Source: Thermodesulfobacteriaceae bacterium
GTDB taxonomy: Bacteria > Desulfobacterota > Thermodesulfobacteria > Thermodesulfobacteriales > Thermodesulfobacteriaceae
Reading direction: 5' to 3'
Length of the DNA stretch: 48,413 bases
NCBI GenBank assembly: GCA_025062245.1
Contig: JANXAD010000012.1
Span: 1 to 48,413, forward strand
Below, one piece after another: positions 16,145-25,149 of the stretch. A program made the position numbers and the translations under genes. The notes beneath the pieces were generated by a model. It saw nothing but the letters and a program-made list of their open reading frames with translations. It had not been told where the DNA came from and ran no database searches. Each line of letters opens with the position of its first letter. The stretch's first letter is position 1.

Positions 16145-18073
16145 ATGTTCTTAAAACTTCTAGAATTTCCTAAAATCTGGAATCTTATTTTTAAAGCTAA
16201 AACTTCCGAAGCTAAACAATATTTAGAGGGTCTTATTTCAGAAATTTCTGAAATTAAAAGACTTAATGGGATTTTTAAAATTTCTCCCAAAGGAGTGTTA
16301 CTTTTACCTAAAATATTTGAAAAATTTAAAAATTATTTTGCTAAGGAACTTCTTAATTCTCCCTGTCCCTTTTCTTTTTATCTTTTTGATGGAGATCCAG
16401 AGCTACCTGATTTACTACCTTTAAGGGCAGGAAAAATCTATTTTGAAAACTCCTTAAAGGATGAATTAGAAAATCTTTTAAAGGAAGTATCTATTTTTCA
16501 TAAAATTGTAGACTGGTTTGAGCTTAAAGAACTTGTTTTTTCGGTTAATGTAGATCCTAAGCTCTCCTTTTTCTTTAAAGATATATTTTTAACAGGAAAA
16601 GATGCTTTATGTTTTTTTTGTCATACCAATGGACATCCTTGGAATAGTTGTCCAGGTCTTTTAATCTCAGAACCTTGGAAAAATTTTGATCTTCTACTAA
16701 AGGAAAATCTTTTCCAATTTTCAGAAAAACTTTGGGAAACTTTAAAAAAAGGAGAAAGCTCCTTTAAAACTAAGGAATGGGAACTTTTTTATACCCGTTA
16801 TTTTTTTTTATTTCCCAGTTTTTTGAAAATTATTTCTTATAAATTTCCTGAGTTAGAAAGCTGGGGAGGTCTAAACTTACAATCCAATATTCCTGTAAGA
16901 GGAGGGGACTTAGGTCTAAGTTTAGAAGCTTTGGAGTTAGGTAAGATAAAAGAAGCTCAAGATAGGATCCTTCTTTTGGATGATGAAGATTTTAGAAAAT
17001 CCTTAGTTCTCTCCTTTTGCTTCCTTCTTAGAGGAGTCTTTGATAAAGCTAATTATTATTTAGAAGATGCCTTAGAAAAGGTAAAAACTAATTTTTTAAA
17101 GGGTTTTCTTTTCTTTTTAAGGGGCTATCTCCTTTATTATAAAGGAGACCTTTTTTTGGCAGAGGAATTTTTTGATAAAGCCTTAAAGATTGATCCCCTT
17201 TGTTTTCCTGCTTTTTATTTTTTAGCCTCAAGTAAGTATCAACGGGGAGAAGGATTTTCTAAAATAAGTCTTAACTTTGTTCATCCCTGGCTGTTAACCT
17301 GGATGTATCTGGACCCTTTATTACTGAAAAACCAGAAGGAAGTAGAAAATCTTTTAGAGGGTAAAATTCTTGAAAAAAGAGAAAGTGCTGTAAAACGGTT
17401 AAAGGAAGGAGAAGATAAATTTTTTGAACTAAAACCTGTGATGAACGAAGAAGAGATTAAAAAATATACGGAAAAAATAGAAACTCTAAGAAAAAAAATT
17501 TATGAGGGAGGACTTAAAGCTATTGAAAAGGCTGAAGAACAAGCCTTGGAATTAATTTTAGAACTACAAGCCTATATTTATAATCAAATTAAAAATATTC
17601 AAGAAAGTTTAAAGGAAATCACCCAAGAATATGAAAAATTGAAATTTTTCTGGGAAAAATATCCCTATAAACAGGAAGATATCTTTTTTGGAACAATTTT
17701 AAAAGAAATTGGAGAAAGTATAAATAAAATAGGAGGAATTCTTAAAAAAAGGGATGTAGGTAAAGAAATTAAGTTTATTTTAAATAATCTTAAAGAAAAT
17801 AGGGAAAATTTAAATTATTTAAAGGGTCATCGAGAAAGATTAAAAAATAAATGGTATTTTCGAAAAAGGCTTTCCTATTTTCTTAAAGTTTTTCTTATAG
17901 GAGAGGGGACCTTAGTAACTCTTTACTTATTACCCTTCTTTTTAGCTCCCTTTAGTCCAATTGCCTCGATTTTCAGTTTTCCCTGGTTTATTTTACTCTC
18001 TTTTATAATTTTAGTTATTTCTCTAATAAGTGTAAAATTTAGACAGGATGATGAACTCCTTTTTATGGATTAA
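16145..18073 (+). CDS. TPR protein with CCHC zinc-knuckle motif and C-terminal membrane segments
   Basis: About 642 residues from the ATG at 16145; a TTG at 16139 overlapping the lspA stop is the alternative start. Residues 156-169 read CFFCHTNGHPWNSC, spacing C-X2-C-X4-H-X4-C with Gly before His and Pro after the last Cys, the exact zinc-knuckle pattern. Residues about 260-365 contain TPR-like helices (ALELGKIKEAQDRI, LRGYLLYYKGDLFLAEEFFDKALKIDPLCFPAFYFLA). A long Glu/Lys-rich coiled coil spans about 410-580, and two hydrophobic segments (about 583-632) end the protein. It would therefore be a membrane-tethered cytoplasmic scaffold. The 3' end overlaps the pabBC start by 26 nt. I do not know a named function; zinc-knuckle TPR proteins of this look exist in other sulfate- and metal-reducers, from memory only. 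Confidence 0.65.
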   Translation: MFLKLLEFPKIWNLIFKAKTSEAKQYLEGLISEISEIKRLNGIFKISPKGVLLLPKIFEKFKNYFAKELLNSPCPFSFYLFDGDPELPDLLPLRAGKIYFENSLKDELENLLKEVSIFHKIVDWFELKELVFSVNVDPKLSFFFKDIFLTGKDALCFFCHTNGHPWNSCPGLLISEPWKNFDLLLKENLFQFSEKLWETLKKGESSFKTKEWELFYTRYFFLFPSFLKIISYKFPELESWGGLNLQSNIPVRGGDLGLSLEALELGKIKEAQDRILLLDDEDFRKSLVLSFCFLLRGVFDKANYYLEDALEKVKTNFLKGFLFFLRGYLLYYKGDLFLAEEFFDKALKIDPLCFPAFYFLASSKYQRGEGFSKISLNFVHPWLLTWMYLDPLLLKNQKEVENLLEGKILEKRESAVKRLKEGEDKFFELKPVMNEEEIKKYTEKIETLRKKIYEGGLKAIEKAEEQALELILELQAYIYNQIKNIQESLKEITQEYEKLKFFWEKYPYKQEDIFFGTILKEIGESINKIGGILKKRDVGKEIKFILNNLKENRENLNYLKGHRERLKNKWYFRKRLSYFLKVFLIGEGTLVTLYLLPFFLAPFSPIASIFSFPWFILLSFIILVISLISVKFRQDDELLFMD

Positions 18074-19826
18074 TGCTAAAAAAATTCCCTATCAAGTTTG
18101 GGACTTTGGATCTCCTTTAGAAAAACTTATTTTATATAGTCCTGAAGAAATAACTTCTTTTTTTGAAAAATTAGAAAGTTTTTTAAAGAAGGGTTATTAC
18201 TTAGGAGGTTTTTTTAGTTACGAGTTGGGTTATTTTTTGGAAAAAAAACTGGAAAGGCTTGGAAAACCTTTTTATGAGTTTCCCTTAGCCTATTTTAGCA
18301 TTTTTAAAAAACCTAAAAACTTCTCTAAGTTTCCTCAACCCCTTTTAAATTTAGAAAAGGATTTTCAAGATCTATCTCCTAATCTTAAAAAAGAAGACTA
18401 TCTTGAAGCCATAGAAAAAATTAAAAAGTATATCTCCCAAGGAGATACCTACCAAGTAAATTATACCTTCAAAATAAAATTTACTTACCGTGGAAATTTA
18501 GAAAAACTTTTTGACGAGCTTCTTTTTCGTCAAAGGTGTGAATACGCCTTTTTTATTCAAGAAAAAGATTGGGCTATTTTATCTCTTTCTCCAGAACTTT
18601 TTATGAAAAAAAAGGGAACTCTTATTGTAAGCTCTCCCATGAAAGGAACTATCAAAAGAGGAAATACCCTTTCTGAGGATTTTAAAAACAAAAACTTTTT
18701 AAAAAGGGATCTTAAAAATCAGGCAGAAAATGTAATGATTGTAGATCTAATCAGAAATGATTTGGGAAGGGTCTGTAAGCCTGGAAGTGTCTATGTTTCT
18801 GAATACTTTAAAATAAAGACCTATCCTACTTTACATCAGATGATTTCTACTGTTAAAGGAACCTTAAATACTAATAATTTTTTTGAAATTTTGAAGGCTC
18901 TCTTTCCTTGTGGCTCAGTAACAGGTGCTCCTAAAATCAGAACTATGGAAATAATTCAGGAGTTAGAAAAGGAAGAGAGAAGGATTTACACCGGAGCCAT
19001 AGGATTTATCACTCCTCGAGGCGATTTTCTCTTTAATGTAGCCATAAGAACTCTTCTTTTTTGGACCTTAGATGAAAATTTTTATAAAGGAGAAGTAGGT
19101 ATTGGTGGGGGAATTGTATGGGATAGCGTAGGAGAAAAAGAATACGAAGAAGCCCTTCTTAAAGCTAAATTTTTTACCCATACCTTTCCTTACTTTGAAC
19201 TTATAGAAAGTATCTATCTGGAACCTTATCGAAAAAATCCTCTCTTACCTTTACACTTTAAAAGACTAAAAACTTCAGCTCGTTATTTTGGATTTAAAAT
19301 TCCTAAGGAATTATTAACTTTTGAACACTGGAAATCTTTCATAGAAAATAAAGTAAAAGTCGAAAAACCCTCTCGTATCCGAATTCTTCTTTCCCCCTCA
19401 GGAGACCTAAAATTTGAAATTTATAATTTTGAACCTTGGAAAAACAGTCTTAAAATTGGCTTAAAAAAAAGAGACTTTCCTCAAACTCCTTTTTTATATC
19501 ATAAAACTACCCATCGTCAAGAATACGATTTTTATCGAAAAGAAGCTTTAAAACTAAACTTAGAAGAAATAGTTTTTTATGACGAAGAAGGCTTTTTATT
19601 GGAAGGAACTATTTCTAACATTTTTATAGACTTAGGAGATGAGGTTCTTTATACTCCTCCTATCGAGTTAGGACTCTTAAATGGAGTTTTAAGATCCTAC
19701 CTTATTTCTCAAAAAAGGGTTAAAAAAAGAAAATTAAAAATTGAAGACCTTAAAAAGGCTAAGGGAATTTACCTTGGAAATGCAGTTCGTGGCCTTGGTA
19801 AAGTTTCAGAATGGATTATATTATAA
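18048..19826 (+). CDS. pabBC: Aminodeoxychorismate synthase component I / aminodeoxychorismate lyase fusion
   Basis: 592 residues, a PabB-PabC fusion. The N-terminal part (about 1-355) is a chorismate-binding enzyme: DTYQVNYTFKIKF, SSPMKGTIKRG with Lys199 of the PabB-type P(I/M)KGT motif that distinguishes it from anthranilate synthase (usually PIAGT), DLIRNDLGRV, and CGSVTGAPKIRTMEII. The C-terminal part (about 365-592) is a fold-type IV PLP enzyme with the KTTHR lysine segment and LEGTISNIFI plus LGLLNGVLR. Together they make p-aminobenzoate for folate from chorismate using ammonia from a PabA-type glutaminase, which is not in the window. The start ATG lies 26 nt inside the preceding gene; a second ATG follows immediately. 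The N-terminal segment before residue 100 is reduced compared with E. coli PabB. Confidence 0.93.
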   Translation: MMNSFLWINAKKIPYQVWDFGSPLEKLILYSPEEITSFFEKLESFLKKGYYLGGFFSYELGYFLEKKLERLGKPFYEFPLAYFSIFKKPKNFSKFPQPLLNLEKDFQDLSPNLKKEDYLEAIEKIKKYISQGDTYQVNYTFKIKFTYRGNLEKLFDELLFRQRCEYAFFIQEKDWAILSLSPELFMKKKGTLIVSSPMKGTIKRGNTLSEDFKNKNFLKRDLKNQAENVMIVDLIRNDLGRVCKPGSVYVSEYFKIKTYPTLHQMISTVKGTLNTNNFFEILKALFPCGSVTGAPKIRTMEIIQELEKEERRIYTGAIGFITPRGDFLFNVAIRTLLFWTLDENFYKGEVGIGGGIVWDSVGEKEYEEALLKAKFFTHTFPYFELIESIYLEPYRKNPLLPLHFKRLKTSARYFGFKIPKELLTFEHWKSFIENKVKVEKPSRIRILLSPSGDLKFEIYNFEPWKNSLKIGLKKRDFPQTPFLYHKTTHRQEYDFYRKEALKLNLEEIVFYDEEGFLLEGTISNIFIDLGDEVLYTPPIELGLLNGVLRSYLISQKRVKKRKLKIEDLKKAKGIYLGNAVRGLGKVSEWIIL

Positions 19827-19860
19827 GCTTACAAACATTTTCTAAACAGGGGGGACTTAA

Positions 19861-20940
19861 ATGCAGAAGAAAAATTATCAAATTGCAGTTATACCTGGGG
19901 ATGGAACTGGACCTGAAGTAATAAGAGAAGGAGTAAAAGTTTTAGAAGCAGCAGGTAGGAGATTTAACCTTAAGTTTAATTGGAAGTTTTTTGATTGGGG
20001 AGGAGAAAGATATTTAAAAACTGGAGAAACTATTCCAGAAGGAGGTATAGAGGAACTTAAAAAATTCGATGCTATTTATCTGGGAGCCATCGGTCATCCT
20101 CAAGTAAAGCCAGGAATTTTAGAAAAGGAAATTTTACTCAAAATAAGATTTGAACTGGATCAGTATATCAACTTAAGGCCGGTTAAACTTTATCCAGGAG
20201 TCTGGACTCCTTTAAAGGATAAAACCTCTGAGGATATAGACTTTGTCGTTGTTAGAGAAAATACCGAAGGCCTTTATGCTGGTGGAGGCGGATTTTTAAG
20301 AAAGGGAACTCCCTATGAGGTAGCTATCCAAGAATCAATAAACACAAGATACGGAGTTGAAAGATGTATAAGATTTGCCTTTGAGTATTGTAGAAAAAGA
20401 AATAAAAAGAAAAAGGTTACCTTAGTAGGAAAGACTAATGTGTTAACCTATGCTTGGGATCTATGGTTTAGAGTTTTTCAAGAGGTTGGGGAGGAATATC
20501 CTGAAATTGAAAAAGATTATGCCCATGTAGATGCAGTTTGTATGTGGTTTGTCAAAAATCCCGAATGGTTTGATGTAGTGGTCACAGATAACATGTTTGG
20601 AGATATTATTACCGACTTAGGAGCTATTATCCAGGGAGGAATGGGAATTGCTGCAGGAGGGAATATTAATCCTAAAGGAGTTTCTATGTTTGAGCCTATT
20701 GGTGGTTCTGCTCCCAAATATACAGGTAAAGGAGTAATTAATCCTTTGGCTACTATTTGTGCCGGAATGATGATGCTTGAATTCTTAGGAGAAATTGAGG
20801 CTTCCCAAGCTATAGAAAGGGCTGTAATTAAAGTTTGTAGAGATCACTTGAAAAGCCTTTCTGCTGGAGAAATGGGATATTCCACTTCTGAAGTAGGAGA
20901 TTTGGTAGCTAAGTATACTGAAGAGGGGGTAACCCTCTAA
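19861..20940 (+). CDS. leuB: 3-isopropylmalate dehydrogenase-like (isocitrate/isopropylmalate dehydrogenase family)
   Basis: 359 residues. The family oxidatively decarboxylates 2-hydroxy acids with NAD(P). Motifs: IAVIPGDGTGPEV at the N-terminus; RFELDQYINLRPVKLYPG, the substrate-Arg loop; VVRENTEGLYAG; the Lys and Tyr segment KTNVLTYAWDLW; DVVVTDNMFGDIITDLGA with metal-binding Asp residues; and GSAPKYTGKGVINPLATI in the coenzyme site. The NLRP and VRENTEGLYAG forms fit LeuB-like enzymes, but homoisocitrate, D-malate and tartrate dehydrogenases share them. No leuA, leuC or leuD is adjacent, so the leucine role is inferred rather than shown. A GGGGGG ribosome site lies just upstream, and uvrC follows after 4 nt. 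Confidence 0.82.
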   Translation: MQKKNYQIAVIPGDGTGPEVIREGVKVLEAAGRRFNLKFNWKFFDWGGERYLKTGETIPEGGIEELKKFDAIYLGAIGHPQVKPGILEKEILLKIRFELDQYINLRPVKLYPGVWTPLKDKTSEDIDFVVVRENTEGLYAGGGGFLRKGTPYEVAIQESINTRYGVERCIRFAFEYCRKRNKKKKVTLVGKTNVLTYAWDLWFRVFQEVGEEYPEIEKDYAHVDAVCMWFVKNPEWFDVVVTDNMFGDIITDLGAIIQGGMGIAAGGNINPKGVSMFEPIGGSAPKYTGKGVINPLATICAGMMMLEFLGEIEASQAIERAVIKVCRDHLKSLSAGEMGYSTSEVGDLVAKYTEEGVTL

Positions 20941-20944
20941 AAAG

Positions 20945-22750
20945 GTGCTAAACTTAAATTTAGAGGAAGTTCCTTCCTCTTGCGGAGTTTATCTCTTTAA
21001 AGGAGAAAGGGGAGAAGTTTTATATGTTGGCAAGGCTAAGGACTTAAAAAATAGACTTTCTTTTTATTCCAAGGGCTCCTTTCTTTCTCCCAAAGTTCAT
21101 CATTTAGTTCAAATTACAAAGGAAGTAGATTTTTTTTTAACCCATAACGAAAAGGAAGCTCTTCTTTTAGAAGCTAACCTTATTAAAAGATATCGCCCTA
21201 AGTATAATGTTTTACTAAGGGATGATAAAAATTATCCTATTTTAAAAATTTCTCTAAATGAAGAATATCCAGCCTTAAAGATAGTTCGTAAAAGAAAAAA
21301 GGGAGAAAGGGCGCTTTATTTTGGACCTTTTACTTCAGCCAGAGGATTAAGGGAGATTTTAAAAATTTTATCCACAATGTTTCCTTTAAGAAAATGTAGT
21401 CTTTCTGAGATGAAAAGAAGAAAAAATCCCTGTGTTTATTATCAAATTAAAAAGTGTTTAGCTCCTTGTGTAAACCCAGTCTCTAAGGAGGAGTATGAAA
21501 GATTAGTTAGAGGGGTAGTAGAGTTTTTTCAAGGCAAGGGAAAGGACCTATTAGAAAAATTAAAGGAAGAGATGCATAGATTAGCTGAAAATCTTGAATT
21601 TGAAAGAGCAACCTTTATAAGGGACCGAATAAGAGACTTAGAAGGACTTCTAGAAAACCAAGCCGTGGTCTTAAGGGAACCCTTAGACCTTGACCTCTGG
21701 GAAACTAAAAGAGAGAAAAATAAAGACTACTTCATCGTGCTTTTTGTGAGATATGGATATCTTTACGGTTTTCAAACCTTGGAAAGTAAGAACTGGTTAG
21801 AAGAGTCAAGTTTAAAGGAGATAATTCTGCAGTTTTATACTGAGGGCAGAATAATTCCTGAAAAAATTTTAGTTCCTGAAATATGGGAAGATAAGGAGGA
21901 GTGGGAAAAATTATTTAGTGAGATCTCAGGGCAAAGGGTAGAAATTTTACCTTTTTCTACTCAGGAAGAATTGGTCTTACTTCACGAAATAGCCTTAAAA
22001 AATTTAGAAAGTTATCTTAACTCTATAAAGAAAAAATCAACTTCCTCTTATGAAGTTATTTCTCAGGGTTTAGAGGAACTTTTAAAACTTTCTCGAGAAC
22101 CACGTTTTATAGAAGCCATAGATCTTTCCCAATTTTATGGAGAAGCCAAAGTAGGAGCAGTAGTTTGCTTTTTTGAAGGAACACCTCTTAAAGAAAGATA
22201 CCGTCATTATCACATAAAGAGTTCAGCTAAAGATGACTACGCCATGCTTTATGAAGTTCTGGAAAGAAGACTTAAAAGAGGATTGGAAGAGAATACCTTG
22301 CCTGATTTAATTCTTATTGACGGAGGAAAGGGACATCTGGAAACTGCCTTGAGAGTTGCAGAAGACCTTGGAATTAAAGAAGTTGAAATAAGAGCCATAG
22401 CTAAAAATGAAAAAAGAGAACCTGAAAAGATTTATCTCCCAGGGAGAAAAAATCCCCTCTTTTTAAGAAGATACCAAGAGGTTTACCACTTTATAGGAAA
22501 TATTATGGAAGAGGCTCACAGGTTTGCCAAAAGTTTTGCTGAAAAAACCAAAAGTGCTCTTACCTTAAGCTCAGCTTTAGAAAAAGTCAAAGGTATCGGT
22601 CCTAAAAGAAAGGAAATTATTTTAAGACATTTTAGAGATTTAGAAGAACTTACCTCAGCTTCTCTTGAAGAATTATCTAAGCTTCCAAGTTTTAATTTAA
22701 AATTAGCTAAAGTTTTGAAAGAAAATTTAAAAAATATTTTAAAAATTTAA
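20945..22750 (+). CDS. uvrC: Excinuclease ABC subunit C
   Basis: 601 residues. Nuclease subunit of UvrABC nucleotide excision repair; it makes both incisions around a lesion. The N-terminal GIY-YIG domain shows GVY (14-16), YVGKAKDLKNRL (27-38) and NEKEALLLEANLIK. A UVR UvrB-binding helix pair (LEKLKEEMHRLAENLEFERATFIRDRI) lies at about 200-235. The RNase H-like 5' nuclease follows, with EAIDLSQFYGEAKVGAVVCF and ILIDGGKGHL. Helix-hairpin-helix motifs (KVKGIGPKRKEIIL; LSKLPSFNLKLAKVL) end the protein. Start is GTG at 20945 with GAGGGGG overlapping the end of the leuB-like gene. Identification is secure. Confidence 0.97.
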   Translation: MLNLNLEEVPSSCGVYLFKGERGEVLYVGKAKDLKNRLSFYSKGSFLSPKVHHLVQITKEVDFFLTHNEKEALLLEANLIKRYRPKYNVLLRDDKNYPILKISLNEEYPALKIVRKRKKGERALYFGPFTSARGLREILKILSTMFPLRKCSLSEMKRRKNPCVYYQIKKCLAPCVNPVSKEEYERLVRGVVEFFQGKGKDLLEKLKEEMHRLAENLEFERATFIRDRIRDLEGLLENQAVVLREPLDLDLWETKREKNKDYFIVLFVRYGYLYGFQTLESKNWLEESSLKEIILQFYTEGRIIPEKILVPEIWEDKEEWEKLFSEISGQRVEILPFSTQEELVLLHEIALKNLESYLNSIKKKSTSSYEVISQGLEELLKLSREPRFIEAIDLSQFYGEAKVGAVVCFFEGTPLKERYRHYHIKSSAKDDYAMLYEVLERRLKRGLEENTLPDLILIDGGKGHLETALRVAEDLGIKEVEIRAIAKNEKREPEKIYLPGRKNPLFLRRYQEVYHFIGNIMEEAHRFAKSFAEKTKSALTLSSALEKVKGIGPKRKEIILRHFRDLEELTSASLEELSKLPSFNLKLAKVLKENLKNILKI

Positions 22751-22810
22751 AAATAGTTTAAAAATGGGATTTTTTTACAAATTTTGAGTTTTTAGTAGAC
22801 TTTTTCATAC

Positions 22811-22839
22811 TTGACTCTTTAAGTTAAAATCTTTATAAT
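22811..22839 (+). promoter_or_regulatory. Near-consensus sigma-70 promoter of the porin gene
   Basis: TTGACT (22811-22816), a 17-bp spacer and a perfect TATAAT (22834-22839) precede the ATG at 22884. The leader of about 38 nt carries a very strong GGGGGGGG ribosome site. This is the best promoter in the window and predicts abundant constitutive porin expression. Confidence 0.85.
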
Positions 22840-22883
22840 TTTTTAACAAATTTTATTTATTTTAATTTTGAAGGGGGGGGATT

Positions 22884-24191
22884 ATGAAAATAAAATTTAA
22901 GAGAGTTTTTTTTCCTTTCCTTTTAGGAGGTTTGGTTTTTTGCAGTTCTTTAAAGGAAGCTCAAAGTTTTCAAATTAAAGTGAGTGAGGAAACCTTTGCA
23001 GACATGTATGCTCAAATAAGAGTTTTTTATTTAAATAGAGATAAAGATAAAGATCATAATTATAAATGGAATGATTTTCAGATTTATAAATTCAGATTGG
23101 CTATAAAAGGCCAAATAAATCCTTTAGTTCAGTTTTATGGAATGCTAGATGCCAATGAAAATGAGGGGTATCAGGCTAAGCTTTGGGAAGCCGGAGTTCA
23201 ATTTACCTTTGCCCCAGAATTTGTAGTTAAGGTAGGAGAATTGCGAGTCCCCTTTAGCAGGCACAACTTTGTAGCCCGCCATGATAGTGTAGTTATGTCA
23301 AGTGACGGAAATTACTTTTTACCCAGCCAGTTTAAAGATGCCCTAAGAGCTGTAGATCCCTATGTAGGAGGATATAGAGGAAAAGAGCAGCCTTTTAAAA
23401 GAACGGACTTTGGAACCGTGATAGCAGGCTCCATAAAAGACGGACTTTTTAAGTATTACTTAGGAATTTTTAATAATGACCGTTTTCCTGGAAATAAAGT
23501 ATGGAGATTAACGGGTGGTTTTGGTAATGCAACGGCTTCTCCTAAGGATAAAAAGAATTTTGAATATGACCTAAGATTAGAATTTACCCCTACTTTTTGG
23601 GGATTTAAATCGGAAGAAACTGTTTTTGATCCTTCTTTAAGAGTAAGACAGACCTATCTTGGAAAAAGAGACACTATGACTTTTGGTCTTGGATACCATC
23701 ATGAAAAACACTTAGAGGGGCTTAATCCTGCAACCTACAAAACTTCCTCTTTAACAAGAAAAGCCTGGGCAGCAGATTTCTTTGTAGAAAAAACCTTTGG
23801 AAAGTACATTCCTGGTTTAGAATTAGGTTATATGTATTTTGATGATACTCACCTTTATCAAGCTACTCCTACTACCTATAAAAAAGGAGATGCCTATACT
23901 TGGTATGTGGATGCCCACCTTATTTATAAGGAAAAAATAGGCTTTGGAATTCCTGGAATAGGTTTTAGATATGAATATGTAAATGTAGATGGAAATTTTC
24001 AAAATAAGAAAGACTTAGCTTATGATCGCTATGGAGTTTGTTTTACCTACTATTTACACGGAGCTGCTACTAAATTAGGTATAGGTTTTGACACAGTTAA
24101 AGCTAAGGATGCTTTAAAAGCCTATATTAAAAATAGGAAGTGGGAGGATTCTACCACTACTTGGTATGTAGGGCTTTATGCTCAGTTTTAA
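22884..24191 (+). CDS. Outer-membrane beta-barrel porin
   Basis: 435 residues with a signal sequence (positive MKIKFKR, hydrophobic 8-22, probable cleavage after SLKEAQS-F near residue 29). The rest is alternating polar/aromatic beta strands such as FYGMLDANENEGYQAKLWEAGVQFTF, FGLGYHHEKH and YVDAHLIYKE. The protein ends WYVGLYAQF with the C-terminal Phe recognised by the BAM machinery. The LPVPFSRHNF-like segment (VGELRVPFSRHNF) and overall length resemble phosphate-selective OprO/OprP-type porins, but selectivity cannot be read from sequence. It is monocistronic: near-consensus promoter upstream, hairpin terminator downstream, and the opposite-strand flgL ends 2 nt away. High expression makes it a candidate for the major porin. 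Confidence 0.85.
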   Translation: MKIKFKRVFFPFLLGGLVFCSSLKEAQSFQIKVSEETFADMYAQIRVFYLNRDKDKDHNYKWNDFQIYKFRLAIKGQINPLVQFYGMLDANENEGYQAKLWEAGVQFTFAPEFVVKVGELRVPFSRHNFVARHDSVVMSSDGNYFLPSQFKDALRAVDPYVGGYRGKEQPFKRTDFGTVIAGSIKDGLFKYYLGIFNNDRFPGNKVWRLTGGFGNATASPKDKKNFEYDLRLEFTPTFWGFKSEETVFDPSLRVRQTYLGKRDTMTFGLGYHHEKHLEGLNPATYKTSSLTRKAWAADFFVEKTFGKYIPGLELGYMYFDDTHLYQATPTTYKKGDAYTWYVDAHLIYKEKIGFGIPGIGFRYEYVNVDGNFQNKKDLAYDRYGVCFTYYLHGAATKLGIGFDTVKAKDALKAYIKNRKWEDSTTTWYVGLYAQF

Positions 24192-24193
24192 TT

Positions 24194-25135
24194 TTAAATA
24201 AACTTAGCTAAGCTTAAATCGGCCACCATAGTGGTGGCCTTTAAAGCTGCTTCATAAGCAGTAGTTAATCTGTGAAGTTTAGTTGCCAGTTCTGCCAGAT
24301 CGGCACTTTCTATATTTCCGAGATTGGATTCTAAGATTTGTCTAAAATCTGTATAGAGTTCTTTTTTAGTCTCAAGATGGGAAATTTGAGCTCCCATTTG
24401 ACTTCTTTTTTCAGAAATATAGGAATAAATACTATCAAGTTTTCCTATAAAATCTTGAATGTTATACCTTTCTTGGTGATAATTTATTTGGGTATTAACC
24501 TCTAAAAGTCTTTTTAAACCCAAAAGAGTTTCAAAAATTCCTGAATCCATAAAAATTTTTTGTCCGTTTTCTCCCAAAGTTATCGAAAGATCTATGTCAT
24601 AACTTATTACAAAGTCCTCTACAGAACCATTATAAACTACATATTCCATAATTTCTCCCCCAGGAAGGGTTTCCCTTTTTAATTCAAAGGGGGTTTGTTT
24701 TTCTAAGTAGCCACTGGTTTTTTGACCAGCAAAAAGGTATTTTTCTCCCAGTTGGGAATTAGCAAGAGCTAAAATTGCTTTCAAAATAGAATCTACTTCT
24801 TGGGCAGTTGCTTTTCTTGATTCTGCATTTTGGGTAGCATTAGATGCTTGAATAGCAAGAATTTTAGCTTTAGCTACAAGTTCCTCTACACTTGCTAAGG
24901 TTGCTTCTTGAGCTTTAAGAAAAGCTAAACCGTCATTTATGGCTTTTTGATACTTTTCAATCCTTGCTAAACCCTGTTTATAGTTTAAAGAAATAACTAC
25001 CTCAGATGGATTATCTGAGGGTCTTAAAAAATTTTTACCTGAAGAAATCTTTAATTGGGTAAGATTAATTTCTGAGGAGAGTCTATTTAGGTCAGTTAAA
25101 ATACTATGGTATTTAGTATTAAAACCAATTCTCAC
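24194..25135 (-). CDS. flgL: Flagellar hook-associated protein 3 (hook-filament junction)
   Basis: 313 residues, normal length. Forms the junction between hook and filament together with FlgK. The N-terminal D0/D1 helices (LNRLSSEINLTQLKISSGKNFLRPSDNPSEVVISLNYK) are flagellin-like, and the C-terminus AELATKLHRLTTAYEAALKATTMVADLSLAKFI is the matching D0 helix. AGQKT (about residue 140) is part of the central domain. Last gene of the flg operon, 14 nt after flgK. Its 3' end carries, on the opposite strand, the terminator hairpin of the porin gene. Confidence 0.95.
   Translation of the reverse strand: MRIGFNTKYHSILTDLNRLSSEINLTQLKISSGKNFLRPSDNPSEVVISLNYKQGLARIEKYQKAINDGLAFLKAQEATLASVEELVAKAKILAIQASNATQNAESRKATAQEVDSILKAILALANSQLGEKYLFAGQKTSGYLEKQTPFELKRETLPGGEIMEYVVYNGSVEDFVISYDIDLSITLGENGQKIFMDSGIFETLLGLKRLLEVNTQINYHQERYNIQDFIGKLDSIYSYISEKRSQMGAQISHLETKKELYTDFRQILESNLGNIESADLAELATKLHRLTTAYEAALKATTMVADLSLAKFI
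24221..24239 (+). terminator. Hairpin terminator of the porin gene, inside flgL 3' end
   Basis: GGCCACCA (24221-24228), loop TAG, TGGTGGCC (24232-24239): a perfect 8-bp GC-rich stem in otherwise AT-rich DNA, 30 bp past the porin stop. Only a short T run follows, so efficiency is uncertain. The stem is encoded within the last codons of flgL on the opposite strand. Confidence 0.55.
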
Positions 25136-25149
25136 AAATACCCCCTTTT

